Positions 8,054 to 16,511 of a stretch of DNA of 64,000 bases are shown here, in pieces; position 1 is the first letter of the stretch, and each line of letters begins with the position of its first letter. The notes below the pieces were generated by a model. That model had not been told where the DNA came from. It searched no databases and saw only the letters and a program-made list of their open reading frames with translations. Source of the stretch: an uncultured Clostridia bacterium (GTDB taxonomy: Bacteria > Bacillota > Clostridia > Christensenellales > CAG-138); assembly GCA_947168855.1 (NCBI GenBank), contig CAMVNO010000002.1:104752-168751 (forward strand). The letters are read 5' to 3'. Both the position numbers and the translations under genes were made by a program.

Positions 8054-8062
8054 ATTAACTGT

Positions 8063-8090
8063 ATTATACCACATGATCCGCCGCTGTCAA
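8063..8090 (-). promoter_or_regulatory. Sigma-A promoter of the arsR-metal ATPase operon
   Basis: Minus strand TTGACA (8090-8085), a 16-base spacer, then TATAAT (8068-8063), a consensus promoter with the operator immediately downstream. Confidence 0.8.
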
Positions 8091-8120
8091 GCGGATCGGG
8101 GCTGTTTTTTTCAAAAAACG

Positions 8121-8149
8121 GTGACATTCGCGGCGCGATATGATAGAAT
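8121..8149 (+). promoter_or_regulatory. Promoter for the thioesterase gene
   Basis: GTGACA (8121-8126), a 17-base spacer, then TAGAAT (8144-8149), 30 bases before the ATG. Confidence 0.55.
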
Positions 8150-8178
8150 AAACTGAAATTGACCCGGCGGAGGCAAAG

Positions 8179-8607
8179 ATGTTTCACTATACCAGAAAAG
8201 CGCAGTACCATGAGACCGATCAGATGGGCGTGATCCACCACGCGAATTACATCAAGTGGATGGAGGAGGCGCGCGTTGCGTTTCTGGACGCGCTCGGCTG
8301 CGGTTATGTCGACATCGAGCGCGAGGGCCTCGTTTCGCCGGTGGTCGGGATCTCGATCGACTACCGTCATCCGACGATGTTCTCCGACGAGGCGGAGATC
8401 GGCGTGCGGATCAATCGGTACAGCACCCGCATGATGGAGATCGGCTACGTGATCCGGAACGTCACGCGCGGCACGCTCGCCGCCGAGGGCGTCTCGAAGC
8501 ACTGCTTTCTGAAGGACGGCGCGGTCGTGTCGCTGAAAACGGCGCTGCCGAAGCTGGACGCGCTGCTGTCCGCCTATCTTGACAGCGACGAAAACGGGAA
8601 TGAATGA
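8179..8607 (+). CDS. YbgC/FadM-like acyl-CoA thioesterase (hotdog fold)
   Basis: 142 residues, one hotdog domain. YHETDQMGVIHHANYIKWMEEAR holds the catalytic Asp and the conserved HHANY of 4-hydroxybenzoyl-CoA-type thioesterases. These enzymes hydrolyse acyl-CoA thioesters in the cytoplasm; chain-length preference cannot be read here. GGCGGAGG precedes the ATG. The gene runs directly into the threonine aldolase gene, whose ribosome site lies across its stop codon. Confidence 0.85.
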   Translation: MFHYTRKAQYHETDQMGVIHHANYIKWMEEARVAFLDALGCGYVDIEREGLVSPVVGISIDYRHPTMFSDEAEIGVRINRYSTRMMEIGYVIRNVTRGTLAAEGVSKHCFLKDGAVVSLKTALPKLDALLSAYLDSDENGNE

Positions 8608-8618
8608 ACGGAGGAGCC

Positions 8619-9662
8619 ATGCGTACATTTGAATGCGACTACACGGAAGGCGCGCATCCGAACATCCTCGAAGCGCTTCTTGAAACAAATATGGAGCAGA
8701 TGAGCGGCTACGGGTTCGATCCGTATACCGCCCGCGCCGCGGAGAAGATCAGAGCGGCGTGCCATGCGCCGGACGCTGCGGTGACGTTTCTTGCAGGCGG
8801 CACGCAGACGAACATGATCGTGCTCGATCTGCTGCTCGAAGCATACGAGGGCGTGATCTCGCCGAAAACGGGGCATATCAACGTGCATGAGGCGGGCGCG
8901 ATCGAGTTCACCGGGCATAAGGTCCTGTCTCTCCCTGAAAACGACGGCGTGCTGGACGTCGACGCGCTCGAAGCGTACCTTAGGACCTTCTATGCCGACG
9001 CGACGCACGAGCACATGGTGCGTCCGGGCGCGGTGTATCTGACGCACCCGACCGAGTACGGCACGCTCTATACCCGGGCGCAGATAGAGCGCGTGCGCGC
9101 GCTGTGCGACCGCTATGAAATGAAGCTCTACGTGGACGGCGCGCGGCTCGGCTATGCGCTGGGCTGTCCCGAAAACGATCTGACCCTTTCCGATCTTGCG
9201 CGGCTTTGCGACGCGTTCAGCATCGGCGGAACCAAGCTCGGCGCGCTTTGCGGCGAAGCGGTCGTGTTCCCCTGGGAAGCGCCGAAGATGCTGATGACGC
9301 AGGTGAAGCGTCACGGCGGGCTGATGGCGAAGGGGCGTGTGCTCGGCGTGCAGTTTGACGCGTTCTTTACCGACGGGCTGTATGAACGGATCGGCAAAGA
9401 AGCGATCCGTCACGCGCGGCGCATCCGTGAAATCCTGCTTTCGAAGGGATATCCGCTCGCGTGGAATTCGCCGACCAATCAGCAGTTTATTCTTCTTTCC
9501 GACGCAGAGGCGGAGAAGCTCAGAGCATACGTCGGCTTTGATCTCTGGGGCAGGGCGGACGACGCCCATTGGATCGCGCGGTTCACCTCGAGCTGGTCGA
9601 CGACCGACGCGGATACGGACGCGCTCTTTGACATGCTGCCGGATCGGGCGGCATTGCAGTAA
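8619..9662 (+). CDS. ltaE: Low-specificity threonine aldolase (PLP beta-eliminating lyase family)
   Basis: 347 residues, a fold-type I PLP enzyme that splits L-threonine or allo-threonine to glycine and acetaldehyde. The PLP lysine is in SIGGTKLGALCGE. Further family marks are FLAGGTQTN near residue 60 and LYVDGARLGYALG. The start is placed at 8619 because GGAGGAGCC directly precedes this ATG; an ATG at 8604 would place the ribosome site inside the gene. It is cotranscribed with the thioesterase. Confidence 0.85.
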   Translation: MRTFECDYTEGAHPNILEALLETNMEQMSGYGFDPYTARAAEKIRAACHAPDAAVTFLAGGTQTNMIVLDLLLEAYEGVISPKTGHINVHEAGAIEFTGHKVLSLPENDGVLDVDALEAYLRTFYADATHEHMVRPGAVYLTHPTEYGTLYTRAQIERVRALCDRYEMKLYVDGARLGYALGCPENDLTLSDLARLCDAFSIGGTKLGALCGEAVVFPWEAPKMLMTQVKRHGGLMAKGRVLGVQFDAFFTDGLYERIGKEAIRHARRIREILLSKGYPLAWNSPTNQQFILLSDAEAEKLRAYVGFDLWGRADDAHWIARFTSSWSTTDADTDALFDMLPDRAALQ

Positions 9663-9686
9663 TCTATTCTTACGGAGGATAAAAAC

Positions 9687-10610
9687 ATGAAACGAATCAC
9701 AGCACTTTTATTGACGCTCATTCTGATGCTCTCGCTGTTCGGCTGCATCCGGATCTCCTGCTCGGCGCCGATCCGCTACTCGAACGCGGAGCGGTACACC
9801 GCCGGCGACTTTACCTATGACGAATCCAAGGTCAAGAAGGTCGAGATCGAATGGATTGCCGGCAGCGTGAAGCTCCTGAACGCGAAGGGGACGCTCTCCG
9901 TTTCCGAGACCTGCGACAAGGAGCTTTCCGAAGAGCTGCAGATGCATTGGTGGATCGACGGCACGACGCTGAAGATCAAGTACTGCAAGTCCGGCGAAAA
10001 GATCTCTCTGTTCGATATTGACAAGAAGGACCTTACGGTCGAACTGCCGGCGTTTGCCGACCTCGAGATCGAGATCGCGTCCGGCTACGTGCAGGCGGAG
10101 CATATGCTCGATCTCGGCAAACTGAAGCTCGAGACCGCTTCCGGCGGCGCGGATTTCCAATTCCTGTCCGCAAAGGAAGTCAAGGTCGATTCCGCATCCG
10201 GCGGGCTGAATTTCGGGCAGGTCTCCGTCTCCGGTGAATTCGAGATCAACACGGCGTCCGGCGGTCTGGCGGTCAACGACATCACCGCAAACGAGATCGA
10301 CGTCAACAGCGCGTCGGGCGATATTTCCCTCGGAAAGATCACGGCGGAAAAGGTGGATATCGACAACGCATCCGGCTTCGTCGTACTCTGGCTGCACAGT
10401 GCAAACGAAGTCAGGATCGACAGCACCTCCGGCGGCATTCGCATCAAGCTGGACGACAAGGAGGGCGGCGCAAAGATCAAGTTTGACGCCGTTTCCGGAA
10501 ATTTCAACACCGCGCTTTCCGTTGTCAACAGCGGCGATCTCATGACGATCGGGGACGGACGGATCAATATAGAGATCAAGGTGGTCTCCGGCACCGTCAC
10601 GGTCGAATAA
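9687..10610 (+). CDS. DUF4097-type beta-helical surface lipoprotein
   Basis: 307 residues. A lipoprotein signal peptide (about residues 1-19) ends in the lipobox LFGC, so the mature protein is membrane-anchored outside the cell. From residue 120 it has at least six short beta-strand repeats of about 19 residues, each carrying SASGG, TASGG or STSGG. This is the pattern of DUF4097/adhesin-like right-handed beta solenoids. The function is unknown. ACGGAGG precedes the ATG and a strong terminator follows. Confidence 0.8.
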   Translation: MKRITALLLTLILMLSLFGCIRISCSAPIRYSNAERYTAGDFTYDESKVKKVEIEWIAGSVKLLNAKGTLSVSETCDKELSEELQMHWWIDGTTLKIKYCKSGEKISLFDIDKKDLTVELPAFADLEIEIASGYVQAEHMLDLGKLKLETASGGADFQFLSAKEVKVDSASGGLNFGQVSVSGEFEINTASGGLAVNDITANEIDVNSASGDISLGKITAEKVDIDNASGFVVLWLHSANEVRIDSTSGGIRIKLDDKEGGAKIKFDAVSGNFNTALSVVNSGDLMTIGDGRINIEIKVVSGTVTVE

Positions 10611-10618
10611 GCATTGCT

Positions 10619-10650
10619 GAAAAAAGCCTCGCTTCTGCGAGGCTTTTTTA
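10619..10650. terminator. Strong bidirectional terminator
   Basis: AAAAAAGCCTCGC and GCGAGGCTTTTTT pair around a TTCT loop, 9 bases after the lipoprotein gene. Confidence 0.9.
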
Positions 10651-10701
10651 CTGCCGAAATCCGGAACAACGTGCGGTAATGCCGGATAAAATGCGATTTG
10701 C

Positions 10702-10730
10702 TTGCAGCAAACCCGACTGCATGTTATACT
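10702..10730 (+). promoter_or_regulatory. Promoter of the FecBCD-type operon
   Basis: TTGCAG (10702-10707), a 17-base spacer, then TATACT (10725-10730). No Fur box or cobalamin riboswitch is visible between it and the first gene. Confidence 0.65.
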
Positions 10731-10762
10731 TTCAAAAGAATAACGATGCGAAAGGAAACGGT

Positions 10763-11800
10763 ATGACGGCGGATCGCGGACGAAACAGAAGAACGGCGGC
10801 ACTGCTGATTTCGGGCGGCGTTTTGCTCGCGCTGTTTCTTGTGTCGCTGACGCTCGGGCGGTATCCCGTGCCGCTTTGGGACGTCGTCCGCATCCTGTGG
10901 CATCGCTTTTGGGCGCTGTTCGGTCTTTCGACACCGGTTGTATGGACGGACGCCATGGAGATCGCCGTGATTTCCGTCCGGCTTCCGCGCGTCGTCATGG
11001 CGTGTCTCGTCGGCTGTTCGCTTTCGGCGGCAGGCGCGACGTTTCAGGGTGTGTTCAGGAATCCCATGGCGTCGCCGGATATCCTCGGCGCGTCGAGCGG
11101 CGCGGCGTTCGGCGCGGCGCTGGCGATTCTGCTCGGCTGTTCCGCGCGGTTTGTCACGATCTTTGCGTTTCTCGGCGCGATCCTCACGGTCGCGCTCGTG
11201 TTTTTGATCAGCGCGCGTGCGCCGGGGCTCCGGGTCGTCAATCTGATCCTTGCCGGGATCATGGTGGGCTCGCTGTTTTCGGCGGGAACGTCGTATCTGA
11301 AGCTGGTCGCGGATCCTGCTAACCAGCTTCCCGCAATCACCTATTGGCTCTTAGGCTCGCTGTCCGGCACGCGGCTTGCTTCGATCCTGCCCGCCGCGAT
11401 CCCGATGGCGCTGGGGCTCGTTCCGCTGCTGCTGCTCCGGTGGCGGCTGAACCTTCTTTCCCTCGGCGACAGCGAAGCGCGCGCGCTCGGTGTGAACACC
11501 GATCTTCTGCGTGCGGTGCTGATCCTCTGCGCGACGCTTGTGACCGCGGCGTCGATCTCCGTGTCCGGCGTGATCGGCTGGGTGGGGCTTGTGATCCCGC
11601 ATCTTTCGAGAAAGCTCGTCGGCAGCGACAACCGCGCCCTTTTGCCGTGCTCCATGCTGACCGGCGCCGCCTTTTTGCTGCTCGTCGACGACGTTTCCCG
11701 GAATCTCCTTGCAACCGAGATCCCGATCGGCATCCTCACCGCCGTGATCGGCGCGCCGTTTTTCATTTATCTGCTGCTGCGAAAGGAGAAGACGCTGTGA
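10763..11800 (+). CDS. FecCD/BtuC-type ABC transporter permease
   Basis: 345 residues with nine or ten membrane segments. The family marks GVFRNPMASPDILGASSGAAFG, LAGIMVGSLFSAG and the C-terminal GWVGLVIPHLSRKLVGSDNR are all present. It forms the channel for iron-siderophore, heme or cobalamin uptake. The start is set at 10763, where AAGGA lies 6 bases upstream; an ORF start at 10679 would overlap the promoter. The 3' end overlaps the ATPase gene by 4 bases (GTGA). Confidence 0.9.
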   Translation: MTADRGRNRRTAALLISGGVLLALFLVSLTLGRYPVPLWDVVRILWHRFWALFGLSTPVVWTDAMEIAVISVRLPRVVMACLVGCSLSAAGATFQGVFRNPMASPDILGASSGAAFGAALAILLGCSARFVTIFAFLGAILTVALVFLISARAPGLRVVNLILAGIMVGSLFSAGTSYLKLVADPANQLPAITYWLLGSLSGTRLASILPAAIPMALGLVPLLLLRWRLNLLSLGDSEARALGVNTDLLRAVLILCATLVTAASISVSGVIGWVGLVIPHLSRKLVGSDNRALLPCSMLTGAAFLLLVDDVSRNLLATEIPIGILTAVIGAPFFIYLLLRKEKTL

Positions 11801-12588
11801 GCCTGTTCGTTCGCGATCTATGCTTCGCATATAAAAACACGCCGGTGCTGGATCACATCGGCTTCAGCGCCGAATCGGGCGAGCTTCTTGCGATCCTCGG
11901 ACCGAACGGCGTCGGCAAAACGACCCTGTTCCGCTGCATTCTCGGCGAGCAGAAGCGCTATACCGGCGCAGTCCGGATCGACGGAACGGACGCGCGCACG
12001 CTTTCCGCGCGGGAGATTGCGCACCGCGTCGCCTATATCCCGCAGACGCACGGGATGACGTTCCGCTTCACGGTGCGCGACACGGTGCTGATGGGCACGT
12101 CGCACACGCTGTCCCCGTTCGCTTCGCCGGGCAAAGCGCAGGAAAAGATTGCGCAGGAGGCGCTTACACGGCTCGGGATCGCAGGGCTTTCCGACCGCAG
12201 CTTTGATACGCTGTCGGGCGGCGAACAGCAGCTCGTTTACGTCGCCCGCGCGCTTGCGCAGCAGGCAAGGATCCTGCTGATGGATGAGCCGACGTCCTCG
12301 CTTGACTACGGCAACCAGCTTCGCGTCCTTTCAGCGGTGAAAGGGCTTGCACGGGACGGGTACACCGTGCTGCTCAGTACCCACAACCCGCAGCACGCGC
12401 TGTGGTACGCGGACCGCGTGCTTGCGCTGCATGACGGACGCGTTGCGGCGTTCGGGGAGACGAAGGCGGTTTTGTCATCCGCGCTTCTCAAAACGCTGTA
12501 CGGCACGCACACGGAGCTTTATGAAACGCCGGGCGGACCGGTGATCCTGCCCGTTCCGGATGAAACAGAAGAAGGAGAAAAACAATGA
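11797..12588 (+). CDS. FecE/BtuD-type ABC transporter ATPase
   Basis: 263 residues. Walker A GPNGVGKTT, Q-loop IPQTHG, signature LSGGEQQLVYVARAL and Walker B ILLMDEPTSSLD are all intact. It powers the permease encoded just upstream. The GTG start overlaps the permease stop and AAAGGAGA precedes it, so translation is coupled. The stop overlaps the start of the binding protein (ATGA). Confidence 0.9.
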   Translation: MSLFVRDLCFAYKNTPVLDHIGFSAESGELLAILGPNGVGKTTLFRCILGEQKRYTGAVRIDGTDARTLSAREIAHRVAYIPQTHGMTFRFTVRDTVLMGTSHTLSPFASPGKAQEKIAQEALTRLGIAGLSDRSFDTLSGGEQQLVYVARALAQQARILLMDEPTSSLDYGNQLRVLSAVKGLARDGYTVLLSTHNPQHALWYADRVLALHDGRVAAFGETKAVLSSALLKTLYGTHTELYETPGGPVILPVPDETEEGEKQ

Positions 12589-13646
12589 AGAAGACGATTG
12601 CGCTGCTGTTGGCGGCAATGATGCTGATCGCTCTGGTCGGCTGCACAAAGACGCCGAACGCCCCGGACGCAGCCGGGACCCGCTCGTTTACAGACTCCGT
12701 CGGACGCACGGTCGAGGTGCCGAACGAGATCACGAAGGTTGCGATCTCCGGACCGCTGGCGCAGATCGTCGTGTTTGCGCTGTGCCCGGACAGGCTCGTC
12801 GGGATCGCGCAGAAATGGGACAAGACCGCGGAGCGGTTCCTTGCGACCGAGTATTATCAGCTGCCGGAGCTCGGGCAGCTGTACGGCGGCAAGGGCGAGA
12901 TGAACCTTGAGACGCTGCTCAGTAGCGGCGCGCAGGTCGTCATCGACGTCGGCGAGCCGAAGGGCTCGATCCGGGAGGACCTTGACGCGCTCTCGGAGCA
13001 GACCGGCATTCCGTTCGTGCACATCACCGCCACGATCGGCACGATGGGCGAGGCGTATCAAAAGCTCGGCGAGCTTCTGAATATGCCGGAGGAAGCCGAG
13101 GCTTTGGCGACTTACTGCGACGCGCAATACGCAAGGATCACAGAGATCGCGGAGCGCGTCGACAAAGCGAACCTTTTGTACATCACCGGCGACAAGGGGC
13201 TGAACGTGATCGCCAGGGACAGCTATCACGCGGAAATCATCGACCTTCTCGGCAACAACCTTGCGGTTGTGGACAGCCCGTCGAGCAAGGGCACCGGCAA
13301 CGAGGTCGATATGGAAAGCCTTCTTCTCTGGGACCCGGACGTGATCCTGTTTGCGCCGGACAGCGTCTATGCATCGGTCGGGAGCGATCCGCTGTGGAGT
13401 GAACTCAAAGCGATCCGGAACGGAACGTATTACGAGGTCCCGATGGGTCCCTATAACTGGATGGGCTTCCCGCCGTCCGTGCAGCGGATCCTCGGCATGC
13501 TCTGGATGGCGAAGCTTCTGTATCCGGACGCCGCGGATTACGATCTCTATGCCGAGGCCGCGGCTTATTTCAGGCTGTTCTATCACTGCGAGCTTTCGGA
13601 AGCGGACTATGACGCGCTTGTCCGGAATTCGGTCGGAAAACAGTAA
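12585..13646 (+). CDS. FecB/BtuF-type substrate-binding lipoprotein
   Basis: 353 residues. A signal peptide ends in the lipobox LVGC (Cys about residue 20). The body has the helical-hinge periplasmic-binding fold: RSFTDSVGRTVEVP at the N-terminus, CPDRLVGIAQKW, DPDVILFAPDS and a C-terminal FYHCELSEAD. With the permease and ATPase it makes a complete importer for an iron chelate, heme or corrinoid; the ligand cannot be told. KamDE in this window needs adenosylcobalamin, so a corrinoid is one option. Confidence 0.87.
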   Translation: MKKTIALLLAAMMLIALVGCTKTPNAPDAAGTRSFTDSVGRTVEVPNEITKVAISGPLAQIVVFALCPDRLVGIAQKWDKTAERFLATEYYQLPELGQLYGGKGEMNLETLLSSGAQVVIDVGEPKGSIREDLDALSEQTGIPFVHITATIGTMGEAYQKLGELLNMPEEAEALATYCDAQYARITEIAERVDKANLLYITGDKGLNVIARDSYHAEIIDLLGNNLAVVDSPSSKGTGNEVDMESLLLWDPDVILFAPDSVYASVGSDPLWSELKAIRNGTYYEVPMGPYNWMGFPPSVQRILGMLWMAKLLYPDAADYDLYAEAAAYFRLFYHCELSEADYDALVRNSVGKQ

Positions 13647-13661
13647 CGCGGACAAAGCCCC

Positions 13662-13690
13662 TTGTGATTCGCGCGCGCCGGTGATATAAT
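13662..13690 (+). promoter_or_regulatory. Promoter for the aldo/keto reductase
   Basis: TTGTGA (13662-13667), a 17-base spacer, then TATAAT (13685-13690). Confidence 0.65.
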
Positions 13691-13718
13691 GACCGTATCA
13701 ACGATTCGGAGGAACACG

Positions 13719-14717
13719 ATGCGGTATTCAAAGCTCGGAAACAGCGATCTGAACGTCTCCGCGGTCGCGCTCGGCACATGGGGGCTCGGCGGCGGCAGCG
13801 TATGGTCGGACCATGATTCGACCGAAGCGGAGGCAAGAAGCCTTTTGGACGCCTGCAGGGATCACGGGATCAACTATATCGACACTGCGCCGGTCTACGG
13901 CACGGGCGAAAGCGAACGGCTTCTGGGCGAAGCGCTCAAAGGACGCCGCCACGATTTCATCCTGCAGACGAAATGCTCCCTGAACTGGCGGAACGAGGGC
14001 GGCAATTTCCACTATTCGCGCGACGGCTACACGGTCAACAACGATACGCGCCCTGCGGCGATCGTCCGCGACGTCGAGGATTCGTTGAGACGCATGCAGA
14101 CGGATTATCTCGATTCGGTGATCGTGCATTACGTATGCAAGAGCTTTCCGGTCTCCGACACCGTCGAAGCGCTCGAACGCTTGAAGGAGCAGGGCAAGAT
14201 CCGCGCGTACGGACTTTCTAACAGCCAGCCAACAGACCTCGAAGCATATCAGAGCGCCGGCGGACACGTCGATCTTGTGCAGGAGTTTTTCAGCATCCTT
14301 TCGCCGTTCCATGGCAGAGAGTATTTCAAGGCATGTGCGCCGCACGGCACGACGTTTCAGACCTACGGCGTGCTTGAGGAGGGTTTTCTGACCTCGCCCG
14401 CGTTTATGGACCGCACGTTTTTGAAAACCGACATCCGCTCGCGCATTCCGTGGGTGCAGCCGGAGGTCAAGGAAGGACTGAAAAAGGCGTTTGAAGCCTG
14501 GGAGCCGATCCGCGCCGCGCACGGCTGCAGCTTCTCACAGCTCTTTGAAGCGTGGGCGCTTGCGCAGTATGAAAACATGAGCCTGCTTGTCGGCATGCGA
14601 AAGCCTCAAAACGTCGCCGATAACGCCGCGTGTCTCGACCTCGTCCTTTCTCCCGAAGAGCTTGCAATGATGGAGGAAGCCGCAAAGCCGATCCAGGTGG
14701 AAGTCCTCGATAAATAA
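13719..14717 (+). CDS. Aldo/keto reductase
   Basis: 332 residues, one AKR (alpha/beta)8 barrel. The catalytic set is present: Asp and Tyr in YIDTAPVYGTGESERLLGEAL, Lys in LQTKC and His in VIVHYV. NADPH-dependent reduction of carbonyls is the family role; the substrate is unknown. ATG 13719 is chosen because TTCGGAGG lies 6 bases before it and the promoter -10 overlaps the earlier in-frame start. A single-gene unit with its own promoter and terminator. Confidence 0.88.
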   Translation: MRYSKLGNSDLNVSAVALGTWGLGGGSVWSDHDSTEAEARSLLDACRDHGINYIDTAPVYGTGESERLLGEALKGRRHDFILQTKCSLNWRNEGGNFHYSRDGYTVNNDTRPAAIVRDVEDSLRRMQTDYLDSVIVHYVCKSFPVSDTVEALERLKEQGKIRAYGLSNSQPTDLEAYQSAGGHVDLVQEFFSILSPFHGREYFKACAPHGTTFQTYGVLEEGFLTSPAFMDRTFLKTDIRSRIPWVQPEVKEGLKKAFEAWEPIRAAHGCSFSQLFEAWALAQYENMSLLVGMRKPQNVADNAACLDLVLSPEELAMMEEAAKPIQVEVLDK

Positions 14718-14737
14718 CAGAATAGCGCATTCTATTT

Positions 14738-14771
14738 CGCACCGATCGCCCTTTCGACCGGTGCGATTTTG
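14738..14771 (+). terminator. Terminator after the aldo/keto reductase
   Basis: TCGCACCG and CGGTGCGA form the stem, with TCG/CGA continuing it inside, followed by TTTTG. Confidence 0.75.
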
Positions 14772-14807
14772 TGTTACAGTATAAGCAAAGAAAGGAAGGG
14801 GAAAACT

Positions 14808-15188
14808 ATGCTCGGATTCTGGATCTTTATGCTGTTGATGGACCTTTTGATCCCGCTTTTGATGATCGGGCTCGGAAAGCTCCTTACAAAGCGTCCGCCG
14901 AAACGGATCAACGGCGTCAGCGGATACCGCACGAAACGGTCTATGAAAACACAGGAAACGTGGGAGTTTGCGCACCGGCATTTCGGGAATCTGTGGTTCA
15001 AACTCGGGCTCGTTCTGATCCCGCTTTCGGTGCTGCCGCTGATCTTCGTATACGGAAAGGATATCGATCAGATCGGTATCGTCGGCGCCGTCGTTACACT
15101 CTTTGAGATCGTTCCCATGATCGTACCGGTCTTTTCGACCGAGCGCGCGCTGAAGGAGAATTTCGACGAGTACGGTAAGCCGCTTTGA
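14808..15188 (+). CDS. SdpI-like small membrane protein
   Basis: 126 residues with three likely membrane segments. The central GYRTKRSMKTQETWEFAHRH is the typical motif of the C-terminal domain of SdpI, the immunity/signalling protein for the SdpC toxin in Bacillus. Here it stands alone without a toxin gene nearby, as is common for this family, so a toxin-immunity role cannot be claimed. AAGGAAGGGG precedes the ATG at 14808. Confidence 0.75.
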   Translation: MLGFWIFMLLMDLLIPLLMIGLGKLLTKRPPKRINGVSGYRTKRSMKTQETWEFAHRHFGNLWFKLGLVLIPLSVLPLIFVYGKDIDQIGIVGAVVTLFEIVPMIVPVFSTERALKENFDEYGKPL

Positions 15189-15194
15189 TGCATA

Positions 15195-15340
15195 GATCCG
15201 CGAAAAGCGTTCCGCTTTTCCGCGTGTCCACCTCATCCGCCTGACGGCACCTTCTCCTCAAAGGAGAAGGCCTTTGGGTGCGCGTAGGCAGAGGCTTCCC
15301 CTTGAGGAGAAGCTGTTCCCGAAGGGAACTGATGAGGTGG
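15195..15340. repeat. Dispersed palindromic intergenic repeat, copy A
   Basis: Begins with a hairpin (CGCGAAAAGCG/CGCTTTTC) and then runs from CCTCATCCGCCT to ACTGATGAGG, which are themselves partly complementary ends. Inside are GGCACCTTC, GGAGAAGGC and GAGAAGCTG. The same order of blocks is found at 22434-22599. It looks like a MITE- or REP-like element without coding capacity. Confidence 0.75.
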
Positions 15341-15383
15341 CATACTCTTTGATTCTTCTTGAGAAGAATCCTTCTGAATCATG

Positions 15384-15413
15384 AAGATCCTCCGCGCGGA
15401 GGATCTTTTTTTT
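15384..15413 (+). terminator. Rho-independent terminator
   Basis: AAGATCCTCC and GGAGGATCTT form a perfect 10-bp stem around GCGC, followed by a run of T. It reads in the plus direction, terminating the SdpI-like gene after the repeat. Confidence 0.85.
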
Positions 15414-16317
15414 ATGCCTTTCGTTTGTCCCTTTGCGCGAGGATGACGCCCGCGGTGATCAGCACCGCGCCGAGCACGCCCATCCATGAGATCGGTTCGC
15501 CCAAAAGAAGCCAGCCCACGATCAGCGTCACAAACGGCGAGCCGTAGAGATAGTTGTTTGTGACGACCACGCCGAGCTCTTTGAACGCGATGTTCCAGAG
15601 CGCAAAGCAGACCGCGTTGCCGAGGATCCCGAGAAACAGCCAGCTTATGAGCACCTTCGGCACGGTAAAGAGCGGCGCAAGGTTCGGCATGCCGTCCGAG
15701 AGAAACATCAGCGGGATCGAGGTCAAAAACGCCCAGAACATGACGCGCCGCGTGACCAGGAAGCCGTCCATCGTTTCGGTATAGCGTTTGATGAGCACCG
15801 AATACACCGCCCACGAAATGCCCGCAAGCAGCGCCAGAAGGTCGCCGAGCGGGCTTAAGTGAAAGTTCAGACTGCCGTTCAGAACGACCATGACCACCCC
15901 GGCGATCGCAAGGAACGAGCCGATGAGCAGAAACTTGCCGAGCCGCTCGTTGCCGCGGGAAAAGATCGCGGCGAGGATCGCGGTAAAGATGGGGGAGAGG
16001 CACACGATGATGCTGACGTTCGCGGCGTAGGTATAGGTCAAGGCGGTGTTTTGCAGGAAGAAATACACGCTGCCGCCGAAGATGCCGATGAGAACGAAGA
16101 TGCCCTCATCCTTCCATGAAAGCCGCCGGAATTTCGGACGCATGATCAAGAGAACAACATACGCAAGCGCCATGCGGATCGGCGTGATCTGCAGCGCCGT
16201 AAAGCCTGCGTTGAGCAGGTTTTTTGTCAGCACATAACAGCTGCCCCATACGATGACGGAGAACAGCGCAAAGATGTGTCCGAGAATCTTTTTTGAATTG
16301 CGCGCTTTGAGTTCCAT
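15412..16317 (-). CDS. EamA/DMT superfamily transporter
   Basis: 301 residues with ten membrane segments in two EamA halves. The first half has WGSCYVLTKNLLNAGFTALQ, and the second SWLFLGILGNAVCFALWNIAF and WLLLGEPISWMGVLGAVLI. Such proteins export amino acids or other metabolites; the substrate cannot be inferred. A GAGG site lies 5 bases before the ATG. It is transcribed alone from the promoter at 16350-16378. Confidence 0.88.
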   Translation of the reverse strand: MELKARNSKKILGHIFALFSVIVWGSCYVLTKNLLNAGFTALQITPIRMALAYVVLLIMRPKFRRLSWKDEGIFVLIGIFGGSVYFFLQNTALTYTYAANVSIIVCLSPIFTAILAAIFSRGNERLGKFLLIGSFLAIAGVVMVVLNGSLNFHLSPLGDLLALLAGISWAVYSVLIKRYTETMDGFLVTRRVMFWAFLTSIPLMFLSDGMPNLAPLFTVPKVLISWLFLGILGNAVCFALWNIAFKELGVVVTNNYLYGSPFVTLIVGWLLLGEPISWMGVLGAVLITAGVILAQRDKRKA

Positions 16318-16349
16318 GCATGCCTCATGCTTCGATTTATCCGAACGGG

Positions 16350-16378
16350 ATTATAGCACAGCGCGCACGGTTCGTAAA
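16350..16378 (-). promoter_or_regulatory. Promoter for the DMT transporter
   Basis: Minus strand TTTACG (16378-16373), a 17-base spacer, then TATAAT (16355-16350). Confidence 0.6.
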
Positions 16379-16422
16379 CACAAACCCGATAATATACAAT
16401 CTCCCGAAAGCGGGAATCGGGC

Positions 16423-16451
16423 TTGATAAGTATGCGAAAATGGTTTATAAT
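16423..16451 (+). promoter_or_regulatory. Promoter of the butyrate operon
   Basis: TTGATA (16423-16428), a 17-base spacer, then TATAAT (16446-16451), about 60 bases before the crotonase start. A CCCGAT/ATCGGG inverted repeat lies just upstream. Confidence 0.7.
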
Positions 16452-16511
16452 CATATTGTTATAAAGCATATAATGCCTGATTGCGGGTAAATCGCTGATC
16501 GGAGGACCATT

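Noticed and set aside
10619..10762. A cobalamin riboswitch or Fur box ahead of the FecBCD-type operon
   Set aside because: Only a terminator and a plain promoter fit in this space; there is no room for or trace of a cobalamin aptamer and no Fur-like repeat.
14808..15188. A toxin-immunity (sdpC/sdpI) locus
   Set aside because: No sdpC-like toxin or sdpR-like regulator is next to the SdpI-like gene.
16381..16475. A Rex-type redox operator upstream of crt
   Set aside because: TTGTTA occurs once near 16456 but the other half-site (TAACAA) is missing, so the match is no better than chance.
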